DNA of 64,000 bases from an uncultured bacterium. Its GTDB lineage: Bacteria; Planctomycetota; Phycisphaerae; Phycisphaerales; SM1A02. A program made the position numbers and the translations under genes. Position 1 is the stretch's first letter; every line of letters begins with the position of its first letter. The stretch lies in the NCBI GenBank assembly GCA_903898755.1, contig CAIUGT010000008.1:1-64000 (forward strand), in the 5' to 3' direction. Shown piece after piece: positions 1-7,274 of the stretch. The notes under the pieces were generated by a model. It was not told the DNA's origin. It saw only the letters and a program-made list of their open reading frames with translations, and searched no databases.

Positions 1-261
1 ATTGTTGCCCGAGATGTTGAACAAGCACTTGGCTTTGTTGACGCCTTCCCAAGCTTTGTCGCCGTCGATATTCAAAATGCATTTTGATTTATTCACGCCT
101 TCATACATGAGATTGCCAGCAAGGTTGCACACCGCTGTGCCGCGATTTGGTCCTTTGTAAAAAATACGCGTACCCATGGTTGTTGCTCCAAATAGAGTGG
201 TCAGCAGCACAATGAATGCGATTCGCGAACGAGTGATTGTTGGTCGAATAAAATTGTGCAT
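1..261 (-). CDS. Hypothetical short-repeat protein, C-terminus cut by window edge
   Basis: An open frame of 87 codons runs off the left edge, so only the N-terminal part is visible. It begins with a basic stretch and a hydrophobic segment (about residues 14-28) that could be a signal peptide or membrane anchor. After that come near-repeats of about 19 residues, each with an N-[IL]-x-G-[DN] turn followed by a [YW]EGVNK[SA]KC motif. Short beta-turn repeats of this kind recall small beta-flower or beta-roll proteins, but I cannot name a family. A second ATG at 177 would remove the hydrophobic segment. The first ATG was chosen because it supplies a plausible export signal. Confidence 0.55.
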   Translation of the reverse strand, partial: MHNFIRPTITRSRIAFIVLLTTLFGATTMGTRIFYKGPNRGTAVCNLAGNLMYEGVNKSKCILNIDGDKAWEGVNKAKCLFNISGNN

Positions 262-444
262 GAAGTGGCTCGCCGGAATGGTTTCAAATCTGCGGTCGAT
301 TATGCCGCAAGAAATAGTTTAACAGGCTAGTTTGCAATTTCATGCATGGCGTACGTTGCAGGGCGGCGGTGAATTGAAACAAAATCAGATTGCATGAAGA
401 GAACTGCCGATTCAATTTCTGTCATTGATCGCAGTGGCATAACA

Positions 445-474
445 AAACCAGGCCCCGGATTAGGAACCTGGTTT
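445..474 (-). terminator. Possible Rho-independent terminator downstream of the DUF932 gene
   Basis: The arms AAACCAGG (445-452) and CCTGGTTT (467-474) are perfectly complementary with a 14-nt loop. Read on the minus strand, the second arm runs into a short T-rich stretch (TTTTGTT). It lies 39 bp past the stop of the minus-strand gene ending at 513. The loop is long, so this is only a moderately good terminator. Confidence 0.45.
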
Positions 475-512
475 CGCGGAGAATGTTCTTTAGTTCGGTT
501 GTGACCCGCGTG

Positions 513-1790
513 TTAGTTGCGATGCGTACTGAAGAACAGCGGTTTGAACTCGACCAATTCCGGGGCCGTGTCCTCCAGATCAAATTCGCGGGAAATGTAA
601 TCGGAGCTCCAACCATTCACACGCAGTGAAGCTGGCGTTGAAACATGGTGCGTGGAAATTTCCGTGGCAATGTTGATTAAGTCGTAGGCACGCATGGTGG
701 CCGGAAGCACACGCAAACGTCGCTCTGTTAGCGCCGACAAATTGGCAAAGCCGTAGCGGGCCGAGCAATCATCAATGAGAGATTGAAATCGATTGAGCAC
801 CGGCGCGGAACTTTCAGTCTTGGGCAATTTCATGATGAACGAGTGCAGACGTTGAACCTCCGCCAGCGATGCCCATGAACGTTGCGACGCCGCGAAGCGA
901 TCGCGTAGAACGCTAAAGCCTTCTTCGTTGTCGAAAGTTGAAAGTGCCCGTTCTAAAACATGTTGCGGTTCCTTGCCCATTCGCACGGCGCTAGTGAACG
1001 CATTGGTCATGCCCACCATTCCGTTCAGGCAAATGAGACGCAGTAAACCCAGATGCAATTTGGCGTCACCCAATCCGTCAACTGGCACCGACATGGTGAA
1101 CTGGTTGCGGAACAAATCGGGTCCGATTGGCAAATTGGAGTTACCTGAACGCGGCCGGCTGGAGCACATGAGCACGCCTTCGGAATAGAAAGTGCTTTCC
1201 ACTTGGTATCGCTGCAGCAATTCGTACGCGCTTTCAAAGTCAATCATGGGACGCGATTGTTGCGACAGCGAAAGCAACTTTGGACCGCTGCGTGGAGCAC
1301 GCTCAATGGTGAGGCGGAACTTTGGGTCGTTCTTTTTCTGCACAATGCGGCTGATGAGTTCGTTGGGAGTGAAGTACAGGAACATTTTTTCCTGCACGTT
1401 CAGGAACAGCGCCAGGCTGTGCCAAAATCTACGGCTGGGTTGAAATGATTCGCCGCCAAGTTCAATTTTTCCTCTGAAGGCGTACTTGGTGTTCTTGTCG
1501 CCGATTGGATCGGGTTGCGTTTGCGGCACAAAGTTTAAATCGCTTAGGCCAATGTTGCGTGTTTCAAATGTTGGAAACATGTCACGCGATTCTTTTGTGC
1601 GCAGAGTTTTGACGTCACCAGGATTGCTCACGAAGCCGGGATACGCCATGGTTGACACGATTTCGCCGTGAAGTGTGGGCGTTGGTTGCACCGGAATTGG
1701 CCAGACCCTTGCCGGACTTGGTGTGGCAGGTTGTGGATGATTGGCTGGCGTTGGTGCGGGGGAGAAACTTGGATTGACGAAGTCGAACAT
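513..1790 (-). CDS. DUF932 / phage-plasmid-like protein
   Basis: A 425-residue protein with a proline-rich N-terminal leader (about residues 10-40) followed by a globular part. The segment around residues 225-265 has the pattern of DUF932 (phage/plasmid-like TIGR03299-type) proteins: a conserved beta-rich stretch, then an RLICLNGMVG motif at about 251-260, comparable to the family's R-x-V-C-x-N-G-M box. The biochemical role of DUF932 is not established, but members are common on phages and plasmids. The ATG at 1790 has an AAAGG box six bases upstream. It sits 163 bp downstream of a same-strand SF2 helicase gene. The family call rests on motif recognition only. Confidence 0.6.
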   Translation of the reverse strand: MFDFVNPSFSPAPTPANHPQPATPSPARVWPIPVQPTPTLHGEIVSTMAYPGFVSNPGDVKTLRTKESRDMFPTFETRNIGLSDLNFVPQTQPDPIGDKNTKYAFRGKIELGGESFQPSRRFWHSLALFLNVQEKMFLYFTPNELISRIVQKKNDPKFRLTIERAPRSGPKLLSLSQQSRPMIDFESAYELLQRYQVESTFYSEGVLMCSSRPRSGNSNLPIGPDLFRNQFTMSVPVDGLGDAKLHLGLLRLICLNGMVGMTNAFTSAVRMGKEPQHVLERALSTFDNEEGFSVLRDRFAASQRSWASLAEVQRLHSFIMKLPKTESSAPVLNRFQSLIDDCSARYGFANLSALTERRLRVLPATMRAYDLINIATEISTHHVSTPASLRVNGWSSDYISREFDLEDTAPELVEFKPLFFSTHRN

Positions 1791-1953
1791 GGAATGCCTT
1801 TAAAAAGTGTGATTGAAATAAATTGAACTGAAATGAAATTGAAGTGTGAGTAGGAAGATTGAAATTCAAACGGACGAGACGATGGAGACGCATGTGTTGT
1901 AAGCGTCTATAGATAGAACGGATACATGGAGACGGTGTGACAGGGTGAATGCA

Positions 1954-3213
1954 TTACTGGGGAATAACAATTGAGCCACGCGAACGCGTTCTGGAATTGC
2001 GTTGAATCCAAGACATGGAAGTGCTTGGAGTAAGGGGTTGGGCGATCTGCTGCTCCATTTGTTTGGCGATCTCTTCAATATTGGGATTGGCCGTGAGGCT
2101 TTTCCACGCGCCATCTTGAAAGGTGAACTTGTAGCGAGGGTCCGCGATGCGCGTGAATGGGAAGTTTGTGTCGCGGCATTGGACAATTCGCTTGACTGGA
2201 AATTCCGCAAATGGTCGCAGCACTCGTCCACAAATTTGCACGGCAGGTCCTTTTGACGACGGTCTGCAGAAGACGGTCTTCATTTGCGGGCAATCAAATC
2301 CTTCGGCAAGAACAAGCATGGAGCACAACACATCCAATTTGCCATTCATGTAGTCGGCAATTTGTTGCTCGCGATCGCTTTCGCCGTCCACAACGGCGGC
2401 ACGGGCACCACCTTGGGTCAACATGCGGGCGCATTCATCGGCCTCTGATTTGAAACGAAAGAACGCCGCGGCCTGGCCCCAACTTTGCGGATCACTGAGC
2501 CAACATTGGGCCACGGATTGCGGCGTGTATTTATCCAAGCAGTAATGATCGAATTTGCTCAGCCAACCTTCGCGAATGAGTTCGCGAATGCTGACATCGC
2601 GAATGACTTTCTCAAAGCACAACTTGATGCGGTCCTGGCGAAATGGCGTGGCGGTTAAACCCAGCACCAACTTTGGACGCATCATGGAATGCAGCGAAGC
2701 CATGCTCATGGCGCCGTCGTGATGGGCCTCATCGACAATGAGTAGATCCACCTCCGGCGGCGAACGGTCGAACATGGAAATAGTTTGCATGTCAACGTTG
2801 AAACCAAACGCGACATTTTCATCGGCGGCTTGCGTGAGCAAATTGCGACGCATGGCGGTCCATCCAACTCGAAGGCCATACGTGCGTTGAAGAATGCTGG
2901 CGGTGGCAAGACCCATGAAAGTTTTGCCGGAACCAGTGGGACTGAGCACCAACGCCGAACGCTCGCTGGAGCGAAGATCGTGGTTCTGAGAATCATTTGA
3001 TTTATTGGTGTGTTTGCCCGCAAACGGATCGCGTTGCGTGGATTGACCGAGCTCTGGACAAATCTCCGGATTGCAAAGCAGGTACCCAAGGGTCTTGCGA
3101 ATGACACGGGTTTGATAGAGACGCGCCCGGTGCGACGCGGTTTCTAGATTTGCAATCAGCGTGCCCGGGTCGGAAAAATCCATCCCCGCAATGTGTGAAT
3201 TGTGTGTCGACAT
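1954..3213 (-). CDS. SF2 DEAD/DEAH-box helicase (type III restriction-like ATPase fold)
   Basis: A 419-residue superfamily 2 helicase or translocase. Visible motifs in order: Walker A SPTGSGKT (91-98), DEAH in motif II (161-164), the TATP motif III (187-190), EGFDCPQ (motif V region, about 304-310) and QICGRVLRP (motif VI, about 326-333). It therefore carries both RecA-like lobes but no extra nuclease or methylase domain. The protein is short and compact, as is common for helicases of phages and mobile elements. It is divergent from the unknown gene at 3376, and the gap between them contains a TGACACTTT half-site also found at 4075-4192. No strong ribosome-binding site precedes the ATG at 3213. 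The substrate is unknown. Confidence 0.85.
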   Translation of the reverse strand: MSTHNSHIAGMDFSDPGTLIANLETASHRARLYQTRVIRKTLGYLLCNPEICPELGQSTQRDPFAGKHTNKSNDSQNHDLRSSERSALVLSPTGSGKTFMGLATASILQRTYGLRVGWTAMRRNLLTQAADENVAFGFNVDMQTISMFDRSPPEVDLLIVDEAHHDGAMSMASLHSMMRPKLVLGLTATPFRQDRIKLCFEKVIRDVSIRELIREGWLSKFDHYCLDKYTPQSVAQCWLSDPQSWGQAAAFFRFKSEADECARMLTQGGARAAVVDGESDREQQIADYMNGKLDVLCSMLVLAEGFDCPQMKTVFCRPSSKGPAVQICGRVLRPFAEFPVKRIVQCRDTNFPFTRIADPRYKFTFQDGAWKSLTANPNIEEIAKQMEQQIAQPLTPSTSMSWIQRNSRTRSRGSIVIPQ

Positions 3214-3247
3214 GGGTCAACAATGAAACGCCTCACGCGAGCGATTG

Positions 3248-3259
3248 TGACACTTTGAA
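3248..3259. promoter_or_regulatory. Half-site related to the downstream 25-bp dyad element
   Basis: The 12 bases TGACACTTTGAA match the right arm of the dyads at 4075-4101 and 4166-4192 except for one base. This copy lies in the gap between the divergent helicase (3213) and the unknown gene (3376), which suggests a shared binding protein. No clear left arm is present here. Confidence 0.3.
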
Positions 3260-3375
3260 TATCCATTTATAGATGGGAAATACTGCCACCATTTTGAACT
3301 GACTTCTTCCCCTTGCCGCCGCCATCAATTTGAAATTGCGCTGTCACAGATGCTGATTTGAATCGTTTGAAGGGC

Positions 3376-4092
3376 ATGAGCAATCAACCCAAAAATCCAA
3401 ATATCAACCCAAGCGTCGAGGAGGCTATGAAGCAACTTTTGAACCAAACGCAGGGTCCCGCCGAGACCCCGTCTGTGGATGCTCGCGACGTGTCAATTCC
3501 TGCCCGAATTTTGGTGGCCATGCGGTTGATTGAGTTGATGAAGAGTTCGCATGCCAGTACGGCGGAATTAATGGGTGAAATCGCAAGTCAGCTGGGACCT
3601 GATGCCATGCGGATGGCCCAACGTATTCAGCGGTCTCAGCGTGCCGCGCCGAATAGAAAAAGTCCAGAGCGAATGACGTATGTCGCTGCCATGGAAGCGG
3701 TGCGTAATTATGTCAGCGGCGAGCATGGTTTCTTTGATTTCACCAATAAAGCGCAGGCGAATTCAGCGGATGACTATGTCAAAGAATTACAAGATGTGGT
3801 GCAAGCGGGTCTTGTGGCCAAGCCGGAGTCCAAGCCGGAGTCCAAGCCGGAGTCCAAGAAAAAATCCAAGGCCAAGCGAAGTGGGGATGTGGTTGGAAAT
3901 GTTGGCGCAAATCCTGGCCTTATCAACTTTGGTCAAACCAATTCGCCAAGTCTTCCAACTCCAGGGGATTCAAACGCTTCGCAAATTCCAGATGTGGGTG
4001 GTTCTGCAACACCTTTGCAATCACAAAGCGTGAAACCAATAGAGCAGCCAAAACCGCCCAAGGAGCACCCAAATGAAAGTGACAGAAATTGA
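3376..4092 (+). CDS. Hypothetical lysine-rich protein with KPES repeats
   Basis: No family recognised. The ATG at 3376 gives 238 residues; an in-frame TTG at 3358 would add six. The first half is predicted helical and charged. The centre has three perfect KPES repeats followed by a basic KKKSKAKR tract. The C-terminal part is rich in N, P, S, Q and G and looks disordered, ending in a proline/lysine tail. The basic patch could bind nucleic acid, but this is inference. The gene is divergent from the helicase and is followed by the ECF-like sigma factor. Its last codons overlap the first copy of the repeated dyad (4075-4101), so the stop lies inside a putative regulatory element. Confidence 0.6.
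   Translation: MSNQPKNPNINPSVEEAMKQLLNQTQGPAETPSVDARDVSIPARILVAMRLIELMKSSHASTAELMGEIASQLGPDAMRMAQRIQRSQRAAPNRKSPERMTYVAAMEAVRNYVSGEHGFFDFTNKAQANSADDYVKELQDVVQAGLVAKPESKPESKPESKKKSKAKRSGDVVGNVGANPGLINFGQTNSPSLPTPGDSNASQIPDVGGSATPLQSQSVKPIEQPKPPKEHPNESDRN
3820..3855 (+). repeat. Three tandem 12-bp repeats (AAGCCGGAGTCC)
   Basis: Three identical 12-bp units encode the KPES repeats of the surrounding gene. Perfect identity at all positions, including synonymous ones, points to recent slippage expansion, so copy number may vary between strains. Confidence 0.9.
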
Positions 4093-4101
4093 CACTTTCA
4101 A
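4075..4101. promoter_or_regulatory. Dyad element, copy 1
   Basis: Arms GAAAGTGACA and TGACACTTTC flank a GAAAT spacer; nine of ten arm positions pair. The element spans the stop codon of the upstream gene and recurs 91 bp later with 25 bases unchanged. It contains a TTGACA that could serve as a -35 box. It may be an operator for the downstream sigma-factor gene or an RNA hairpin in the 3' end of the upstream message. Confidence 0.5.
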
Positions 4102-4165
4102 CCGAGCTCTTTCCCATTATGGGGGAGCGTTTGTTTTTGCCGGCTGGGCGGACGGGGTCGGAGTG

Positions 4166-4192
4166 GAAGTGACAGAAATTGACACTTTCAAA
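4166..4192. promoter_or_regulatory. Dyad element, copy 2
   Basis: Second copy of the dyad, identical to copy 1 over 4168-4192. It lies 155 bp upstream of the chosen start of the sigma-factor gene, with a TATAGA at 4209-4214 further downstream. The spacing between the embedded TTGACA and TATAGA (24 bp) is too long for a standard sigma-70 promoter, so an operator role is more likely than a core promoter. Confidence 0.5.
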
Positions 4193-4346
4193 TGTCGGGG
4201 TTGCTTTCTATAGAGGGGCTGCATTTCCGGCGAAGTCGTTCCGGGTGTCCAAATAGATGTGTCGGTTTGAAGTTTGGTTTGTCCCAACCAGTTGCCATGT
4301 TGGCGGCGGTTGTTCTGCGCACTTGGCCTTTCAAAGAAAGAGATTC

Positions 4347-5228
4347 ATGAAACTGAACCGTAAGAAAAAGAAATTGAACATAAACAGGTCGCTGTCATTC
4401 GCTGGAAATCTGCGTGGTGAATTGCGTGCTTGGGAAAGTGACTGCCAGGCTAAATTGAACTCTGGCTGCATTTTGGGTTACAAAGAATTGGCTCTCTATA
4501 TGTATTGGTACGCAAACATGTCCGAGGAGACCAACAGTGGACTTGAGGCAAACCTTGCCGATGGACATGATGGCGTCATGAATCGGGCGATCAGCTTTTT
4601 AGGCAAGGCCTCTCAGAATTTAATTGACGACGCGCGTTTTCACAGTATTGGTCAGTTGAAGAGCTACGCCAATACAGCATTCAACTCCGCCGCAGTTGAT
4701 GCTGGGCGTAGGCAGTCCATGCCGCAGAAACAGGACATTTATAACCAGACGCTTGACCGGGTGGAAGTGAAGGTGCGGCGAGTGAAGCGGATGATTGAAA
4801 ATCCAAAGATCGGTCTGCACATTGTGGATTTGGTGTCGGCTTCAAATTCCACGTTCGAAAGTCTTGAACGGCGGGAATTAAAAATGAAACTGAAAGAACT
4901 CCTTGAAGTTGTCTTGTCACAGTGCAAGCAACAGAACTATGTGCAAGTGCTGCGCATGGATATGCAAGGGATGAATGGGCCGCAAATCGCCGCCGCCCTT
5001 GGCAAGAGTCACGCCAATATTCGGCAGATGTTGCATCGAGCAAAAACATATGTAGGGCAAGCCATTTTGGCCAAGCCAGACGCACGGTACTTGATCCAGG
5101 AATTCATTGGAATTCGCATTGAAGATGAATTTGAAAGTTCCATGCGGTATGTCAAATCGATCAACTTTGCGGCGGAAGATGTACTGGATGCGCAAGTCGA
5201 TCGAAATTTTTTGTGCATGGTTGCCTAG
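4347..5228 (+). CDS. ECF-like sigma-70 family factor
   Basis: The ATG at 4347 gives 293 residues and has an AAGAAAGAG stretch just upstream; the longer frame from 4257 lacks a good start. Residues about 80-123 resemble sigma region 2, ending in F-x-S-x-x-x-L-x-x-Y...N-S-A-x-x-D-A-G-R-R. Residues about 200-240 form a region 4 helix-turn-helix, with GPQIAAALGKSHANIRQMLHRAK as core (positions 211-233). The N-terminus is very lysine-rich. It is longer and more diverged than typical 180-200 residue ECF factors, and no anti-sigma gene is adjacent. It probably directs transcription of a small regulon, possibly its own neighbourhood. Confidence 0.7.
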   Translation: MKLNRKKKKLNINRSLSFAGNLRGELRAWESDCQAKLNSGCILGYKELALYMYWYANMSEETNSGLEANLADGHDGVMNRAISFLGKASQNLIDDARFHSIGQLKSYANTAFNSAAVDAGRRQSMPQKQDIYNQTLDRVEVKVRRVKRMIENPKIGLHIVDLVSASNSTFESLERRELKMKLKELLEVVLSQCKQQNYVQVLRMDMQGMNGPQIAAALGKSHANIRQMLHRAKTYVGQAILAKPDARYLIQEFIGIRIEDEFESSMRYVKSINFAAEDVLDAQVDRNFLCMVA

Positions 5229-5300
5229 TTCGCAGTCCAGGCAAATAAATTGAGCAACCAAGTTCACACGCAAATTTGAATGTTGGTCAGAATCAAACTC

Positions 5301-6479
5301 TCAATGCAGATTCACCAACGCCTGAGCCGCGGCGTGAATTTCGCGCCGCCAACTTTCGGGCTTCAACAACACAACGCGGCCGCCGTAGGCCAGAACCCGC
5401 CGCATAGTTTCAATTTTGCTTGAGGTTGTGAAAGTCACATGCAGCTCAGAAGTAGTTTGCTCCGTCTTTGACTGGTTTCCCGCCGCGTGGCTGGATTTAT
5501 TTTTAATCGGGCGAATGCGTTGGGTTTGCCGTTTCGTCCAAACTTCACCAAGCCCCATGTTCAACGCATAGTGTGGACCATCGCTTGGGAGATCGCGATA
5601 GACCAATTCAACATCGAGGGGTTGATTGTCGTCGGGAAGTCCGCCAACAGCTTGCTCCATTCGCGCGCGCAAGTCGATTGATTTCACTTTGGGAGTGAGC
5701 AGCTCGGTGGAACCTGTGGTGTCATTTGGTTCAGCGATATGTGGATCCATCTCCAATCGATGAAGCGCAAACGACTTGATTTTCTCGGGAGTTTCACTGG
5801 AAAGATCCTGGCACAACGCATAGACGCCGCCTTGGCGAATTAAAATATGGATTGGAAACAAATGGCGAGTCTCATTCGACGCGGTTTTACCTTTCACGCT
5901 TCGATATTTCATGGAGATCACGCGTTGGTCTATGGCCGCCTGCAGCATGGCGGTCCATTTTTTTTGCAGATCTGGTGAGTTGGAGTTGTATTTAATATTG
6001 TCAAAATTGCCTGCAATCGCAGCTGGAAGACCAAAGTCCGCAATGAACAGCACTTTGGTCAAGCGCTCAATGCGTGATTCCCTTGACGAGTTCGCGGCTT
6101 TCGCGCGTGAACGAAGCTCATCCACTTGTTTGCCAAGAAGTTGATCAAGCTTTTCATGCCACGGAGTTCCCGCAAGTGAAGCCGCCAACTTTCGTAGAAC
6201 CACCAGCAAGTCGTCGGGAATAAGCGGCGCCAATCCCGCGCCTGTCGGAGCCGCCGTCATCTGATATCCGAGTTGGCGTTTGTTGCGAATGATGGCGCCG
6301 CCGGCCTTCATTTGGGACAACATTCTTTTCACCGTGCGCGCGTCGCGATTGGTGGCGTGCGTCAAGACCTTCAACGGAATCCATTTGCCGCAGTCGCCCG
6401 CATCCATCAGCAACTTAGTGATGATGGAAACAGACTCATGTCGCAAAGGTCTTGATTTTGCCATGTCGACCTCATTCAA
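5301..6479 (-). CDS. WYL-domain transcriptional regulator
   Basis: A 392-residue regulator with an N-terminal winged helix (about residues 10-75, with ATNRDARTVKRMLSQMKAGG as recognition region), a central WYL domain (about 180-250) and a C-terminal WCX-type extension (about 290-390). The eponymous Trp-Tyr-Leu appears as V-Y-A at about 219-221, so the ligand pocket is degenerate at that site. WYL proteins sense nucleotide-like or nucleic-acid ligands and often sit next to defence or mobile genes. A perfect 12-bp palindrome lies 22 bp upstream of the first ATG, a plausible autoregulatory operator. A second ATG at 6464 is also possible. Confidence 0.8.
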   Translation of the reverse strand: MNEVDMAKSRPLRHESVSIITKLLMDAGDCGKWIPLKVLTHATNRDARTVKRMLSQMKAGGAIIRNKRQLGYQMTAAPTGAGLAPLIPDDLLVVLRKLAASLAGTPWHEKLDQLLGKQVDELRSRAKAANSSRESRIERLTKVLFIADFGLPAAIAGNFDNIKYNSNSPDLQKKWTAMLQAAIDQRVISMKYRSVKGKTASNETRHLFPIHILIRQGGVYALCQDLSSETPEKIKSFALHRLEMDPHIAEPNDTTGSTELLTPKVKSIDLRARMEQAVGGLPDDNQPLDVELVYRDLPSDGPHYALNMGLGEVWTKRQTQRIRPIKNKSSHAAGNQSKTEQTTSELHVTFTTSSKIETMRRVLAYGGRVVLLKPESWRREIHAAAQALVNLH

Positions 6480-6500
6480 AGAGCGGGGGATCTGAAATGA

Positions 6501-6512
6501 TTTGACGTCAAA
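6501..6512. promoter_or_regulatory. Perfect 12-bp palindrome upstream of the WYL gene
   Basis: TTTGACGTCAAA is its own reverse complement and lies between -22 and -33 relative to the WYL start at 6479. Position and symmetry fit an operator for a dimeric regulator, most simply the WYL protein itself. Confidence 0.45.
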
Positions 6513-6557
6513 AAATGCGCGCCGGAGTGTTCAACGAAATCATTTGAGTTATTTGAA

Positions 6558-7145
6558 TCAGTCGTAAATACTGTTGGCGTCTTCGATGCTTTTGTACTTG
6601 AACATTTGCAATCCAATTGAACCACCAGCCATTAAGCCTTTTTGCGCGCCGACATACACGATCACGCCGTTGGTGTACTTGGCAACTCCCGTCACGCCGG
6701 AGTCGCCGCCGACCGCTGTGCCACTGGCGCTTCCAGCCATTGTGTTGGCCTTGAACTCTTCAAGCACTTTTTTATTTTCAAACACAATGATCATTTGCAA
6801 GCCTTGACCACCAACTTGCAAACCAATATTTGGATTGTTCATGGCGGCCCATCCAATTTGTGATCCGTCTGGAGCGAACACCGCGCCGCGACCATATTCC
6901 CCGCCACCAAAGAGAACGCCCCATTTGCCGATGCCTGGAAACACGGCGTAGCCGGCGCTGGATTTCAATTGATCATTCAAACCTGGAATGGCGTTGGTGA
7001 AATAGTCCTTGCCTTGACGCGCCTCAACAAGGAATGAAGAGCGATCATCTTTACTTGGAGCTGTGCTGCAGGCGCCCATTGAAAGCGCGCAAATGAAAGC
7101 CAAACCCAATAGCGAACCGGAAATAAGTCTTTGAAGAATGTTCAT
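6558..7145 (-). CDS. SYLF-domain (YSC84-like) lipoprotein
   Basis: A 195-residue exported protein. The N-terminus has a hydrophobic signal followed by a lipobox-like LSMGAC with Cys26. The rest matches the SYLF/Ysc84 lipid-binding fold: a conserved K-x-x-x-G-Y-A-V-F-P region near residue 65, a glycine-rich GGGEYGRG, a MIIVFENKK strand and a Q-x-G-L-x-A-G-x-S-I-G-L end. SYLF proteins bind phosphoinositides in eukaryotes; bacterial lipoprotein members have no settled function. It is divergent from the dockerin protein at 7275 and appears monocistronic. Confidence 0.85.
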   Translation of the reverse strand: MNILQRLISGSLLGLAFICALSMGACSTAPSKDDRSSFLVEARQGKDYFTNAIPGLNDQLKSSAGYAVFPGIGKWGVLFGGGEYGRGAVFAPDGSQIGWAAMNNPNIGLQVGGQGLQMIIVFENKKVLEEFKANTMAGSASGTAVGGDSGVTGVAKYTNGVIVYVGAQKGLMAGGSIGLQMFKYKSIEDANSIYD

Positions 7146-7274
7146 GGCATAAACATAGCAAATTTTTCCGAGTTGGGATCATGGTTGACAGTGTTCAGTG
7201 TGTGCGGAATGTTGGAAATTATATTTTAAAAAGTATTAGGTTTTTGCAATCTTATAAGTGATACTGCATCACCT

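Noticed and set aside
1886-1908. Hairpin AGACGC...GCGTCT downstream of the helicase gene as a terminator
   Set aside because: The stem is only six bases with a long loop and no T-run on the minus strand.
4092-4214. A sigma-70 promoter formed by the TTGACA inside the dyad and downstream CATTAT or TATAGA
   Set aside because: The spacers are 20 and 24 bp, outside the usual 16-18 bp, so no promoter is claimed.
513-6479. A toxin-antitoxin pair or restriction-modification system in the accessory region
   Set aside because: No methylase, nuclease or small toxin-like gene was found beside the helicase and regulators.
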